Part shown: positions 42,594-50,398 of the stretch, piece by piece
Position numbering within the stretch: the stretch's first letter is position 1
How the letters are laid out: every line of letters starts with the position of its first letter
From: WHSW01 sp963722175
GTDB lineage: Bacteria > Actinomycetota > Thermoleophilia > Solirubrobacterales > 70-9
Assembly (NCBI GenBank): GCA_963722175.1
Contig: CAVRKA010000007.1
Coordinates: 62,001-126,000 of the forward strand
Reading direction: 5' to 3'
DNA: 64,000 bases
The notes under the pieces: generated by a model
The model's database searches: none
Told to the model about the DNA's origin: nothing
Seen by the model: only the letters and a program-made list of their open reading frames with translations
Program-made: the position numbers and the translations under genes

Positions 42594-42606
42594 GAACACA
42601 TGTTCG
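42593..42606. promoter_or_regulatory. LexA (SOS) box at the radical SAM start
   Basis: 'cgaacacatgttcg' contains GAAC-N4-GTTC and matches the actinobacterial/Bacillus consensus CGAACRNRYGTTYC at all but its last base. It covers the GTG start region of the radical SAM gene, fitting repression of this gene. It sits inside the in-frame junction with the SnoaL-like gene. Confidence 0.7.
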
Positions 42607-42917
42607 CACATGGGGAAGACGTGATGGGAGCGAGCATCGACCTCGGCCCCGCTCTCCCGGCCGCGGCCTCGAAAGTGAACTGTGACGACGACGCGGTCAC
42701 CGGCGTCGGTGAACTCCTCGGGGATGGTCTCGAGCTCCTCCCACACCGCCTCCCAGCGCTGCAGATACGCCCGGACCTGGTCGATCCCCCGCATCGGGGG
42801 CTCCTCGGCAGGGCTCCAGACGACGTCGGCGTCGGTGTCGGCCAGCGCCCGTTCGAGGTCCCCCTGCGCGTAGGCCTCGAGCGCTCCGCGCACGATCTCG
42901 ACGTGCTCCTGCGACAT
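42594..42917 (-). CDS. SnoaL-like protein, 3'-truncated and in frame with the radical SAM gene
   Basis: About 108 residues of a SnoaL/NTF2-like protein: 'MSQEHVEIVRGALEAYAQGD' opening, 'DADVVWSPAEEPPMRGIDQV' and 'FTDAGDRVVVTVHFRGRGRE' are classic. The usual ending ('lrdGKi.r...y.d..eAl') is missing. After 'ARSHHVFPM' the frame runs straight into the SOS box and the 'VRWENLQ' start of the radical SAM protein, without a stop. So translation gives a fusion that ends at the amber codon at 42372. The loss of about 20 residues suggests a deletion that joined the two genes, or an assembly join. It lies 32 bp downstream of the HtrA-like gene. Confidence 0.75.
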
Positions 42918-42949
42918 CGGCTCGCAGTATCTCGCGCCGGGCTCGGCCG

Positions 42950-43984
42950 TCAGAGCTCGAGCTCGGCGGGGGTGACGCGCAGCTCCCGCACCGTGCCGTC
43001 GCGGACCAGGCGGAGGCGCGCCTCGGCGCCGATCCGCTCGGCGACCATCAGCCGCTGCAGGTCGGCGGCCGACTCGATCGGGTCGCCATCGAGCTCGAAG
43101 ATCACGTCACCGACCCGCAATCCGGCGGCTTCGGCGGGGCTGCCCGGGACGAGCTCGACGACCTCCACCCCGCGCTCGGTGCCGGCAGCGGTCCGCGCCC
43201 GCGGCGGCAGCGGCGCCGGCCCGCCGGCGATCCCGAGGTAGGCGCGGCGCACCCGCCCCTCGGAGATCAGCGCGGCGATGATCCGCTGGGTGACCGCACT
43301 CACCGGGACGGCGAGTCCGAGCCCGATCCCGGCCACCGCGGTGTTGACGCCGACCACCTGGCCGTGGCTGTCGGCGAGCGCGCCGCCCGAGTTGCCGGGA
43401 TTAAGCGCCGCGTCGGTCTGGATCAGGTTGTCGATCACCCGCGCGGCGCGCCCGGCTCGTGCCGGCAGGGCCCGCCCGAGCGCCGAGACGACGCCCGCGG
43501 TCACCGAGCCCTCGAAACCGTGCGGGTTGCCGATCGCGACGACGAGCTGGCCGACCCGCAGGCGCTGGGCGTCCCCGAGCTCGGCGGGGACGAGATCGGA
43601 GCCGTCGGCGCGGACGACGGCGAGGTCCGAGAGCGGATCCGAGCCGGCGACCGTGAAGCGCAGCTCGCGCCCGTCGGTGAACCGGGCGGTGCCGCCGTCG
43701 TTGCCGTCGACGACGTGCGCGGAGGTGAGGATGAAGCCGTCGTGGGTCAGCACCACCCCGCTGCCGGCGCCCGCCTGGACGCGGCCGCGGCGGGTGCGGC
43801 GCTGGACCCGGAGACTGGCGACCGACGGCGCCAGCGTCTCGGCGACTCCCGAGACGGCGCGCGAGTAGGCGTCGAGCGCCTCTTCGTCGCCGGGCGGCGC
43901 CGACTCGACCGGGACGTCGAAGGCCGACGATGCGGCGGGCTTGCGATCCGGCGCCTTCCCCTCGATCAAGCGCAGCAGGGCCAT
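42950..43984 (-). CDS. HtrA/DegP-like trypsin-fold serine protease with PDZ domain
   Basis: 344-aa S1C protease. The catalytic triad is visible: His in 'ILTSAHVVDG', Asp in 'DPLSDLAVVRADG', Ser in 'NPGNSGGALADSHG'. A PDZ domain (about 250-340) has 'YLGIAGGPAPL', 'GVEVVELVPGSPAEAAGLRV' and 'GDVIFELDGDPIESAADLQR'. HtrA proteins degrade or refold damaged proteins in the cell envelope. No signal peptide or membrane anchor is visible at the N-terminus ('MALLRLIEGKAPDRKPAASS'), unlike typical HtrA proteins, so a cytoplasmic location or an unusual export route must be considered. It is the next gene upstream of the SnoaL-like/radical SAM pair. Confidence 0.93.
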   Translation of the reverse strand: MALLRLIEGKAPDRKPAASSAFDVPVESAPPGDEEALDAYSRAVSGVAETLAPSVASLRVQRRTRRGRVQAGAGSGVVLTHDGFILTSAHVVDGNDGGTARFTDGRELRFTVAGSDPLSDLAVVRADGSDLVPAELGDAQRLRVGQLVVAIGNPHGFEGSVTAGVVSALGRALPARAGRAARVIDNLIQTDAALNPGNSGGALADSHGQVVGVNTAVAGIGLGLAVPVSAVTQRIIAALISEGRVRRAYLGIAGGPAPLPPRARTAAGTERGVEVVELVPGSPAEAAGLRVGDVIFELDGDPIESAADLQRLMVAERIGAEARLRLVRDGTVRELRVTPAELEL

Positions 43985-44005
43985 GCCCCAAGCCTAATAG
44001 GCGGG

Positions 44006-44659
44006 CTACGCCGGCTTCGCGGGCACCGCCGCGGAGACCAGCTCGGCGGCACGGGCCACCGCCTCCGGCGGCAGCCAGTGGCCGGCATCCGTCTCCAGGT
44101 ACTCGACCTCCAACGTGGCTGCGGTCAGCAGCTCGTGGGCGGTGCGGGCGAACTCGACCGAGATCACCGGATCGTTGCGACCGTGATGGATCAGGACGGG
44201 TAGCCCGGTGCGCCCGCCGAGGTCGGGGCTCCAGCCCTCGACCGTGGGGATGAAGCCACTGAAGGCGAGAATCGCGCGCGGCGACGGCCGCCCGCCGCCG
44301 AGCCCGACGGCATACGACATCACCGCGCCCATCGAGAAGCCGCCGATCACGGTCCGCTGCCAGTCGATTCCGCGCTCGGCGAGGAGCGCGTCCAGGAACC
44401 CGGTCAGCTGCGCGTAGCTGCCGGCGAAGGTGACGGGGTCGGGGTAGCCGACCCGCGGGACCAGATACCAGTGCCGGCCGCCCGGCGGGATCCCGGTCAG
44501 CGGCGCCCCCGTGGTCACCCCGAGCAGCCGCCGCTCCGGGTCGAGGACGTCGAGCAGGCCGAAGAGGTCGTTCTCGTCGGCGCCGCGGCCGTGGTTGAGG
44601 ATCAGCGCCCCGTCGGGCTCGCCGGCCGGCTCGCGCAGCCTGTGAACCAGGTCGCTCAC
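44006..44659 (-). CDS. α/β-hydrolase (phospholipase/carboxylesterase family)
   Basis: 217-aa Abhydrolase_2-type enzyme, start GTG 44659 inside the dioxygenase stop (GTGA). 'LILNHGRGADENDLFGLLDV' in part gives the oxyanion region, 'TVIGGFSMGAVMSYAVGLGG' the nucleophile Ser in GFSMG, 'PVLIHHGRNDPVISVEFART' the Asp, and 'ETDAGHWLPPEAV' the His. Such hydrolases often pair with MhqO-type dioxygenases (as MhqD) in quinone or aldehyde detoxification, and here both genes share a MarR-controlled region. It would hydrolyse an ester or ring-cleavage product in the cytoplasm. Confidence 0.92.
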   Translation of the reverse strand: MSDLVHRLREPAGEPDGALILNHGRGADENDLFGLLDVLDPERRLLGVTTGAPLTGIPPGGRHWYLVPRVGYPDPVTFAGSYAQLTGFLDALLAERGIDWQRTVIGGFSMGAVMSYAVGLGGGRPSPRAILAFSGFIPTVEGWSPDLGGRTGLPVLIHHGRNDPVISVEFARTAHELLTAATLEVEYLETDAGHWLPPEAVARAAELVSAAVPAKPA

Positions 44660-45594
44660 TCGCCGCCGCCCGAGGCGCCCGCGTGGGTCGCGGTCCGCGG
44701 GTTGACGACCGGGGTCAGCTCCGCCTCGATGTGCGCCCGCCGGCGCTCCAGGAACGGCGGCAGGATGAGCTCCTCGCCGAGGTGGTCGGGATCCTCGTCG
44801 ATCCCGAACCCGGGACCGAGGGTCGCGATCTCGAACAGCACTCCGCTCGGCTCGCGAAAGTAGATCGAGCGGAACCAGAAGCGGTCGATCACCGGGGTCG
44901 GGCGGGCGCCGCCGATGATCGCGCGCTCGCGCCATGCCAGGTGCTCGTCCATCTCCGACGCCCAGGCGATGTGGTGCACGGTCCCGGCGCCCTCGATCCC
45001 CGGCTCGGCCGGCGCCTCGTCGTAGATCCACAGGCCGCCGCGCGCGTCGCCGCGTGCCTCCCAGCCGTCGCCGGCGCGCTCGAACTCGAGGCTCTCGAGC
45101 AGCTCGGTGCTGCGCTCGCGATCGCTCGTGTAGGCGCGGGCGGCGTGAAAGCCCTGCAATGCCAGCTCGCCCGGAACCTCCGGGTGGTCGGCGATCAGCG
45201 GCTGGTCGGGGACCTCGGCGACGAGCAGCTCGTGACCGAGGCCCTCGGGGTCGGCGAAGCGCAGTGACTCGCCGTCCCGCGATGTCTCGATCCCCGCGGC
45301 GCCGAGGCGCTCGGCCCAGAAGTCGAGCGCGGCCTCGGAGGCGACCCGCCAGACGATCCGGTGGACCATCCCGGCACCGGCGCGGCCCCGCGCGGCGCCA
45401 CGGAACTCGAAGAACGTGATGTCGGAGCCCGGGCTGCCCTGTTCGTCGGCGTAGAAGAGGTGGTAGACGCTCGGCTGGTCCTGGTTCACGGTCTTCTTGA
45501 CCATCCGCAAGCCGAGCGTGCCGGCGTAGAAGTCGATGTTCGCCTGCGCGTCGCCGGTGATCGCGGTGATGTGGTGGATCCCCTCGAGCTTCAT
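44656..45594 (-). CDS. Ring-cleaving dioxygenase, MhqO-like (VOC family)
   Basis: 312-aa protein with two VOC modules, start ATG 45594. 'GIHHITAITGDAQANIDFYA' holds the first metal His of the family, 'TVHHIAWASEMDEHLAWRER' the second, and 'SIYFREPSGVLFEIATLGPG' the Glu ligand. This is the extradiol-dioxygenase-like set typical of Bacillus MhqA/MhqO. By family knowledge it cleaves hydroquinone or catechol-type compounds or protects from quinones. It is followed (GTGA) by the hydrolase and lies divergent to a MarR gene with twin palindromic sites between, so induction by the toxic phenol or quinone is expected. Confidence 0.92.
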   Translation of the reverse strand: MKLEGIHHITAITGDAQANIDFYAGTLGLRMVKKTVNQDQPSVYHLFYADEQGSPGSDITFFEFRGAARGRAGAGMVHRIVWRVASEAALDFWAERLGAAGIETSRDGESLRFADPEGLGHELLVAEVPDQPLIADHPEVPGELALQGFHAARAYTSDRERSTELLESLEFERAGDGWEARGDARGGLWIYDEAPAEPGIEGAGTVHHIAWASEMDEHLAWRERAIIGGARPTPVIDRFWFRSIYFREPSGVLFEIATLGPGFGIDEDPDHLGEELILPPFLERRRAHIEAELTPVVNPRTATHAGASGGGE

Positions 45595-45620
45595 GAACTC
45601 TTCCTCCCGGGCCGAAGTAG

Positions 45621-45657
45621 TTGACCAGTCAAATATATCAGATAGTTGAGCCCTCAA
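45621..45657. promoter_or_regulatory. Twin MarR operators between the dioxygenase and MarR genes
   Basis: Two perfect 12-bp palindrome-type sites of the form TTGAN-N2-NTCAA: 'ttgaccagtcaa' (45621-45632) and 'ttgagccctcaa' (45646-45657), with centres 25 bp apart. The AT-rich 'atatatcagatag' between them fits a promoter -10 region. Position between divergent start codons suggests the MarR protein controls both directions. Confidence 0.75.
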
Positions 45658-45676
45658 GCACTGTTACCCTCAAGCT

Positions 45677-46129
45677 ATGCACTCATCCTCCTCCCTTCTC
45701 AGCGATCGCGAGCTTGCGGCCTGGAAGGGGATGCTGGCGACGCACAGCCGGCTGGTGCATGAGCTCGACGCGGAGCTCGAGAGCGAGCACGGCCTGCCCC
45801 TGAGCTCATATGAGGTGCTGATGAACCTCGCCGACGCCGAGGGCAACCGGCTGCGGCTGGGCGAGCTCGCCGACCGGCTGCTGCTCAGCCGGTCGGGGAT
45901 CACCCGGCTCGCCGACCGGCTCGAACGGCAGGGCCTGATCGAGCGCCGGCGGTGTGACGACGACGGCCGCGGATACTTCGCCCACCTCACCGATCGCGGG
46001 CGCCGGCTGGTCGCGGCGGCGCGCCCCGATCACCTGGCCGGGGTCCGGCGCCACTTCCTCGATCGGCTCGGGCCGGACGAGATCGACGCGCTCGGAGCGA
46101 TCTGGGAGCGCCTCAACGGCGACCGATAG
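45677..46129 (+). CDS. MarR-family transcriptional regulator
   Basis: 150-aa winged-helix protein. 'LPLSSYEVLMNLADAEGNRL', 'RLGELADRLLLSRSGITRLA' (recognition helix) and 'DRLERQGLIERRRCDDDGRGYFAHLTDRGR' in part (wing) are standard MarR signatures. It is divergent from the ring-cleaving dioxygenase/hydrolase pair and has two palindromic sites before its start, so it should repress both until a phenolic or quinone inducer binds. A Cys in the wing region ('RRRCDDD') could act in redox sensing as in OhrR/MhqR-type regulators, though the position differs from OhrR (inference). Confidence 0.93.
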   Translation: MHSSSSLLSDRELAAWKGMLATHSRLVHELDAELESEHGLPLSSYEVLMNLADAEGNRLRLGELADRLLLSRSGITRLADRLERQGLIERRRCDDDGRGYFAHLTDRGRRLVAAARPDHLAGVRRHFLDRLGPDEIDALGAIWERLNGDR

Positions 46130-46139
46130 GCTCACGCGG

Positions 46140-47522
46140 GTGACACTCGAAGCCACTGCCAAGACCATCGATCGCGACCGCGTCGCCGATCTGACCGAGC
46201 GCGAGCAGGCAAAGCTGGCCGACCGTACGCCGGAGTCGAGGCGGCGCTACGAGCGCGGCGTCAAGGTGATGCCGGGCGGCGTCCCCTCCTCGTTCCAGGT
46301 CAACGATCCCTGGCCGGTCTACCTCGAGCGCGGCGACGGCGCCCGGGTCTGGGATGTCGACGGCAGCGAGTACGTCGACTTCCACAACGGCTTCGGCGTG
46401 ATGGCCGTCGGCCACGCCAACCCGGCGATCGGCGCCGCGGTCAAGGCGCGGATCGACCTCGGCACCCACTTCGCCGCCCCCACCGATGGCTCGATCGTCG
46501 TCGCCGAGGAGCTCGCCGACCGCTTCGGCCTGCCGCAGTGGCGCTTCACGAACTCCGGCACCGAATCGACGATGGACGCCGTCCACCTGGCGCGCGGGAC
46601 CACCGGCCGCGACGTGATCCTGAAGATCGAGGGCTCCTATCACGGCCACCACGACACGGTGATGGTCAGCGTCTACCCGCCCCTCGAGGCGCTCGGGGAG
46701 CGCGACGACCCGCGCTCGGTCCCGTACGGAGCCGGCTATCCGCTGGCGCTGACCGAGCTCACCCGCGCGGTCCCGTTCAACGACGCCGACGCGCTCGCCA
46801 GCGTGCTCGACAAGCTCGACGGCCAGGTCGCCGGGCTGATCATGGAGCCGGCGATGATGAACATCAACATCATCCCGCCCGTCGAGGGTTACCTCGAGCG
46901 CGTCCGCGAGCTGTGCACGCAGCACGGCGTGAAGCTGATCTTCGACGAGGTCAAGACCGGGGCGACGATCGGGCGCGGCGGGGCGACCGAGCGCTTCGGC
47001 GTCCGGCCCGACATCGTCACCCTGGCGAAGGCGATCTGCGGCGGCTATCCCGGCGGCGCGATCGGGATGACGGACGACCTTGGCGCGGCAATCGCCGACG
47101 ACACCGTGGTCCAGTACGGCACCTTCAACGGCAACCCGCTGGTGATGGCGGCTGCCGAGGCCGTGCTGACCGAGGTGCTGACCGCCGACGCCTACCGGAA
47201 GCTCGAGTCCTCGAACGACTGGCTGCTCCAGCGCTGCGACGAGATCATCGAGCGCCACGGCCTCCCCTGCTACACGAGCGGCCTCGGGGCCAAGGGCTGC
47301 GTCGTCTTCTCCGCCGAGCCGCTGCGCGAGTACCGGGACTACCTGACCAAGGTCGATGACGAGCTCTCGAAGCTGGCCTGGCTGTACCACATGAACCACG
47401 GCGTCTTCATGACCCCGGGCACGGAGGAGGAGTGGACGGTCTCGATCGCCCACTCCGAGCGCGACCTGCAGGCCTTCGCCGACGCGTTCGAGGCCTTCGC
47501 GCGCGACGTCACGACCAGCTAG
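46140..47522 (+). CDS. Class III aminotransferase (glutamate-1-semialdehyde aminomutase-like)
   Basis: 460-aa PLP enzyme, start GTG 46140. 'VKVMPGGVPSSFQVNDPWPV' and 'VWDVDGSEYVDFHNGFGVMA' match the HemL-like opening, 'FTNSGTESTMDAVHLARGTT' and 'KIEGSYHGHHDTVMVSVYP' bind PLP, 'LIFDEVKTGATIGRGGATER' has the ring-contacting Asp, and 'DIVTLAKAICGGYPGGAIGM' the Lys. The enzyme may be an aminomutase or an ω-aminotransferase; the usual HemL length is about 430 aa. The extra N-terminal 30 residues and a neighbouring GST gene do not suggest haem synthesis. A specific substrate cannot be named. Confidence 0.88.
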   Translation: MTLEATAKTIDRDRVADLTEREQAKLADRTPESRRRYERGVKVMPGGVPSSFQVNDPWPVYLERGDGARVWDVDGSEYVDFHNGFGVMAVGHANPAIGAAVKARIDLGTHFAAPTDGSIVVAEELADRFGLPQWRFTNSGTESTMDAVHLARGTTGRDVILKIEGSYHGHHDTVMVSVYPPLEALGERDDPRSVPYGAGYPLALTELTRAVPFNDADALASVLDKLDGQVAGLIMEPAMMNINIIPPVEGYLERVRELCTQHGVKLIFDEVKTGATIGRGGATERFGVRPDIVTLAKAICGGYPGGAIGMTDDLGAAIADDTVVQYGTFNGNPLVMAAAEAVLTEVLTADAYRKLESSNDWLLQRCDEIIERHGLPCYTSGLGAKGCVVFSAEPLREYRDYLTKVDDELSKLAWLYHMNHGVFMTPGTEEEWTVSIAHSERDLQAFADAFEAFARDVTTS

Positions 47523-47537
47523 GGGAGCGGCGAGCCG

Positions 47538-48167
47538 ATGGCGGGAGGTCCGGCGGTTCGCCTGTACCGGGCCGACTGGTCGACCAACTGCGAGCGGGTC
47601 GGGCTCGCCCTCGCCCACAAGGGGATCGAGGCGCAGTCGGTGCTGATCGAGTACTCGAACCGCGGCCCGGTCGAGGCGATCAGCGGCCAGGGCCTGGTCC
47701 CAGTGATCGAGGACGGCGGCGAGGTGATCAGCGACTCGGTCGCGATCCTGCGCCACCTCGACCGGCGGACGCCGGAACCGGCGCTCTTCCCCGCGGATCC
47801 GGCGCTGCGCGCACGCGTCGATGAGTTCATCGCCTGGTTCGAACGCGACTACAAGGAGCCGCCGAACGCGATCGAGGGCGAGATCGCGGGTACCGCGCCC
47901 GATCGCCAGCTGGTCGAGCGGATGGCCACCCGGATGGCGGCCAACGTGGATGCGATCGAACGCCGCCTTGACGGCGGGCCGTATCTGTTCGGCGAGCTGA
48001 GCGCCGCCGACTTCGTCGCCTACCCGTTCCTGAAGTACGCGCTCGAACGCGATCCGGCGGACACCGAGCTGTTCCACGTCATCCTCGACGACCACCAGAG
48101 CGTCGAGGGCGCGCCCGCCCTGCGCGACTGGATCGAGCGCGTCGGAGTGCTGCCCCGCGCATACTGA
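47538..48167 (+). CDS. Glutathione S-transferase-fold protein
   Basis: 209-aa two-domain GST. The thioredoxin-like N-terminal domain contains 'RLYRADWSTNCERVGLALAH' with a Ser/Cys pair at the active-site position, 'GLVPVIEDGGEVISDSVAIL' is the glutathione-binding 'VP.l.d....esS' region, and the helical C-terminal domain has 'LFGELSAADFVAYPFLKYAL'. Actinobacteria usually make mycothiol rather than glutathione, so it may use another thiol or act without one. It starts 16 bp after the aminotransferase stop and runs with the small L7/L12-like gene. Confidence 0.85.
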   Translation: MAGGPAVRLYRADWSTNCERVGLALAHKGIEAQSVLIEYSNRGPVEAISGQGLVPVIEDGGEVISDSVAILRHLDRRTPEPALFPADPALRARVDEFIAWFERDYKEPPNAIEGEIAGTAPDRQLVERMATRMAANVDAIERRLDGGPYLFGELSAADFVAYPFLKYALERDPADTELFHVILDDHQSVEGAPALRDWIERVGVLPRAY

Positions 48168-48172
48168 AAGCG

Positions 48173-48433
48173 ATGGCCGACGAGATCGAAGAGCTGCGGG
48201 CGCGGGTCGCGGAGCTCGAGCGGCGGGTCGCGGTCCTCTTCCAGCAGACCGGCGCCGCCGACTGGGAGGCGGACGCGAAGGCGGCGCCGGCTGTCTCCGA
48301 CGGGGTCCGGCTGCTCCTCTCCCAGGGCGAGACCCGCAAGGCGGCGAAGCTCTACATGCAGGAGACCGGCGCCGGGATCGGCGAGGCGACGGCCGCGCTC
48401 GGCGAGGCGGTGAAGGAGCTTCGTGAGGGCTAG
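48173..48433 (+). CDS. Small protein: coiled coil plus L7/L12 C-terminal-like segment
   Basis: 86-aa protein. Residues 3-25 ('DEIEELRARVAELERRVAVL') form a short coiled coil. Residues 42-84 ('VRLLLSQGETRKAAKLYMQE' then 'TGAGIGEATAALGEAV') look like the ribosomal L7/L12 C-terminal helices, a fold also seen in small actinobacterial proteins of unknown role. It lies 5 bp after the GST gene, and its last 11 bp overlap the GH9 gene start. A protein-protein interaction role is likely. No enzymatic motif is visible. Confidence 0.7.
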   Translation: MADEIEELRARVAELERRVAVLFQQTGAADWEADAKAAPAVSDGVRLLLSQGETRKAAKLYMQETGAGIGEATAALGEAVKELREG

Positions 48434-50069
48434 CGTGGTCGCGGTGGCGGCGGTCGCGCTGCTGGCGACCGCGCCTGGCGCGCCGGGCGCGACCGTGATC
48501 CGCGTCGGCGGCCCGAGCGCGCCGTCGGAGGCCAAGGCGGCGCTCGTCGGGAGCGACCGCAAGCTCGGGCGCACACCGTTCGCGATCATCGACAGCAGCG
48601 GCAATCGCGTCGGCGGCGGAAGGCTCATCAAGCGGGTGAGGGGAAACCCGGCTCCCTTCGAGCATGTCTACCGCGCCCCGCTGGGAGTCTCGGAGCCGGG
48701 CCGCTACCGGGTGAAGGTCGCCGGCCTCACCTCGCCTCGCTGGCGGGTCGCCGATGACGGCTCGCGTCCCGGCGTCCGCGCGATCCTCGGGTTCTTCGCG
48801 GCCAACCGCGACGGAGCCGAACCGTCCCCCATTCACGGGCCGTCACATCTCAACGACGCGGTGATCCACCCCGCCGCGCCCGCTCACGGCGGCACCCGGA
48901 TCCCGATCGCGGGTGGCTGGATGGACGCCGGCGACATGCTGCACTTCACCCAGACGACCGCATTCGCCGCGATGCTCCTGCAGACGGCGGCGCGTCTGGA
49001 CCCGGCCGATGCGGCTGCGCTCAACGGCGAGGCGGATGTCGGCGTGCGCTGGCTGCTCAACGCCCACCCGTTCCCCGACGCGTTCGTCGCTCAGGTCGGC
49101 GACGAGCGCGATCACGAGCTCGGCTTTCGCGATCCCGCGGACGACGACGCCTCGAGCAAGCCGGGGATCGGCCAGCGGTTCGCATACACGCTGCCGCCGG
49201 ACGGGATCGGCGGCGACCTGGGCGGCAAGGCGGCCGCGGCCCTGGCCATGGCCTACGAGCGCAGCGCCGACCCGGCAATGCTGGCCGCGGCGCGCGAGTG
49301 GTACGACGCGGGCGCACTGTCGGCGGCGCCGGCGCCGGCGCTGAAGGACGCCGGATACCCGGGCTACGCCGGCGACTTCTACGTCTCCGACCGCTGGCGG
49401 GACTCGATGGCGGCCGCCGCGCTCGAGCTCTTCCGCGCCACCGGCGAGCAGCGATACCTCGACGACTACGACCGCTACATCGCCAGCCCCGAGGCGGACG
49501 CCGACGGGACGATCGGGGTGGTGGACGGTCTCGGGGAGCTCGCCGGTGCCGACGACTGCGGCGCGCTCGGGCGCCCGCCCATTCGACCGGTGCCCGGTCG
49601 GGGCTGTTCGCTGCTGATCCAGGGCGCTGAGACAGCCCAGCAGCGGGGCGCGAAAACGGCCTTCGCCATGCCGGGCTTCTTCAGCTGGGGCACCACCGCC
49701 CAAGACGCGGGCTCCGGCGCGGTCGCGGCCCTCGAGGGCAGTTGTACGGTGGCGGCCGGCGCGCGCGACTACCTCCTGGGGCGGAATCCGTTCGGACGCA
49801 GCTTCATCGTCGGCTACGGGCGCCGTCCGCCCCGCCATCCGCATCACTGGGCCTCGGTCTTCGGCCCTGGGCTGCCCGCCGGTGCCGTCGTCGGTGGCCC
49901 GGCGCCGATCGCGCAGATCCGGGCTCAGGGCTTCGACGTCAGCGGTCCGTTTCAGAGCCGCTTCGCGAGCTACGAGGACAAGCTGGCCGACTACGTCACC
50001 TCCGAGCCGGCGATCGACTACGCGGCGGCCTCGATCCTGTTGCTCGCGGCGCTCGACGCGCACTGCTGA
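48423..50069 (+). CDS. Secreted glycoside hydrolase family 9 protein
   Basis: 548-aa protein, start GTG 48423, with signal peptide (about 1-22), an Ig-like CelD-type N-terminal domain (about 25-110) and a GH9 (α/α)6 barrel. 'IAGGWMDAGDMLHF' (about 161-174) is the 'GGwyDAGD' motif with the catalytic base Asp. 'RNPFGRSFIVGYG' followed by 'PRHPHHW' and the C-terminal 'YVTSEPAIDYAAA' (acid Glu at about 527) are GH9 hallmarks. It should hydrolyse β-1,4-glucan or a related β-glycan outside the cell. No carbohydrate-binding module is visible. It is the only clear extracellular cellulase-type gene in the window. Confidence 0.93.
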   Translation: MRASVVAVAAVALLATAPGAPGATVIRVGGPSAPSEAKAALVGSDRKLGRTPFAIIDSSGNRVGGGRLIKRVRGNPAPFEHVYRAPLGVSEPGRYRVKVAGLTSPRWRVADDGSRPGVRAILGFFAANRDGAEPSPIHGPSHLNDAVIHPAAPAHGGTRIPIAGGWMDAGDMLHFTQTTAFAAMLLQTAARLDPADAAALNGEADVGVRWLLNAHPFPDAFVAQVGDERDHELGFRDPADDDASSKPGIGQRFAYTLPPDGIGGDLGGKAAAALAMAYERSADPAMLAAAREWYDAGALSAAPAPALKDAGYPGYAGDFYVSDRWRDSMAAAALELFRATGEQRYLDDYDRYIASPEADADGTIGVVDGLGELAGADDCGALGRPPIRPVPGRGCSLLIQGAETAQQRGAKTAFAMPGFFSWGTTAQDAGSGAVAALEGSCTVAAGARDYLLGRNPFGRSFIVGYGRRPPRHPHHWASVFGPGLPAGAVVGGPAPIAQIRAQGFDVSGPFQSRFASYEDKLADYVTSEPAIDYAAASILLLAALDAHC

Positions 50070-50074
50070 CGGCG

Positions 50075-50398
50075 ATGTCGAAGGCCGCCGCCAGCCTCAA
50101 GCTCGAGCTCCCTCGTGAGCGGGCGCTCGCCGCCTGCCGGGCCGCGATCGTCAGCATCGACTGGGAGCTGACCGAGGATGGCTCCGATCGGCTCCGCGGA
50201 CGCCAGGACCCGGCACGGCTCTGCTGTATCTCGGCGCCCGTCGCCGTCGAGATCGTCCTCACCAAGGCCGGCGAGCGGACCATGGTCGCGCTGCATGGGA
50301 CGGTCCCCGGGTTCGGTCCAGTCGCCGGCCGCGATCTGCGTGCCGCGATGTGGCTGCTCGCCGCGGCGATCGGGCGGACGTCGGCCGAGTCGGGCTAA
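50075..50398 (+). CDS. Conserved small protein of unknown function
   Basis: 107-aa protein starting at ATG 50075, 5 bp after the GH9 stop. 'LKLELPRERALAACRAAIVS' opens with a helix; 'IDWELTEDGSDRLRGRQDPA', 'SAPVAVEIVLTKAGERTMVA' and 'LHGTVPGFGPVAGRDLRAAM' describe an α/β domain with strong alternation. The layout resembles small actinobacterial START/SRPBCC- or DUF-type domains. No motif points to catalysis. Its stop overlaps the 3' end of the convergent cupin gene by 4 bp. Confidence 0.6.
   Translation: MSKAAASLKLELPRERALAACRAAIVSIDWELTEDGSDRLRGRQDPARLCCISAPVAVEIVLTKAGERTMVALHGTVPGFGPVAGRDLRAAMWLLAAAIGRTSAESG

Noticed and set aside
46140..47522. Naming the class III aminotransferase hemL
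   Set aside because: Similarity to GSA aminomutase is clear, but the extended N-terminus and the lack of haem genes nearby do not justify the symbol.
46113..48836. 907-codon minus-strand frame opposite the aminotransferase, GST and GH9 genes
   Set aside because: Spans several well-supported plus-strand genes; composition is that of an antisense shadow.
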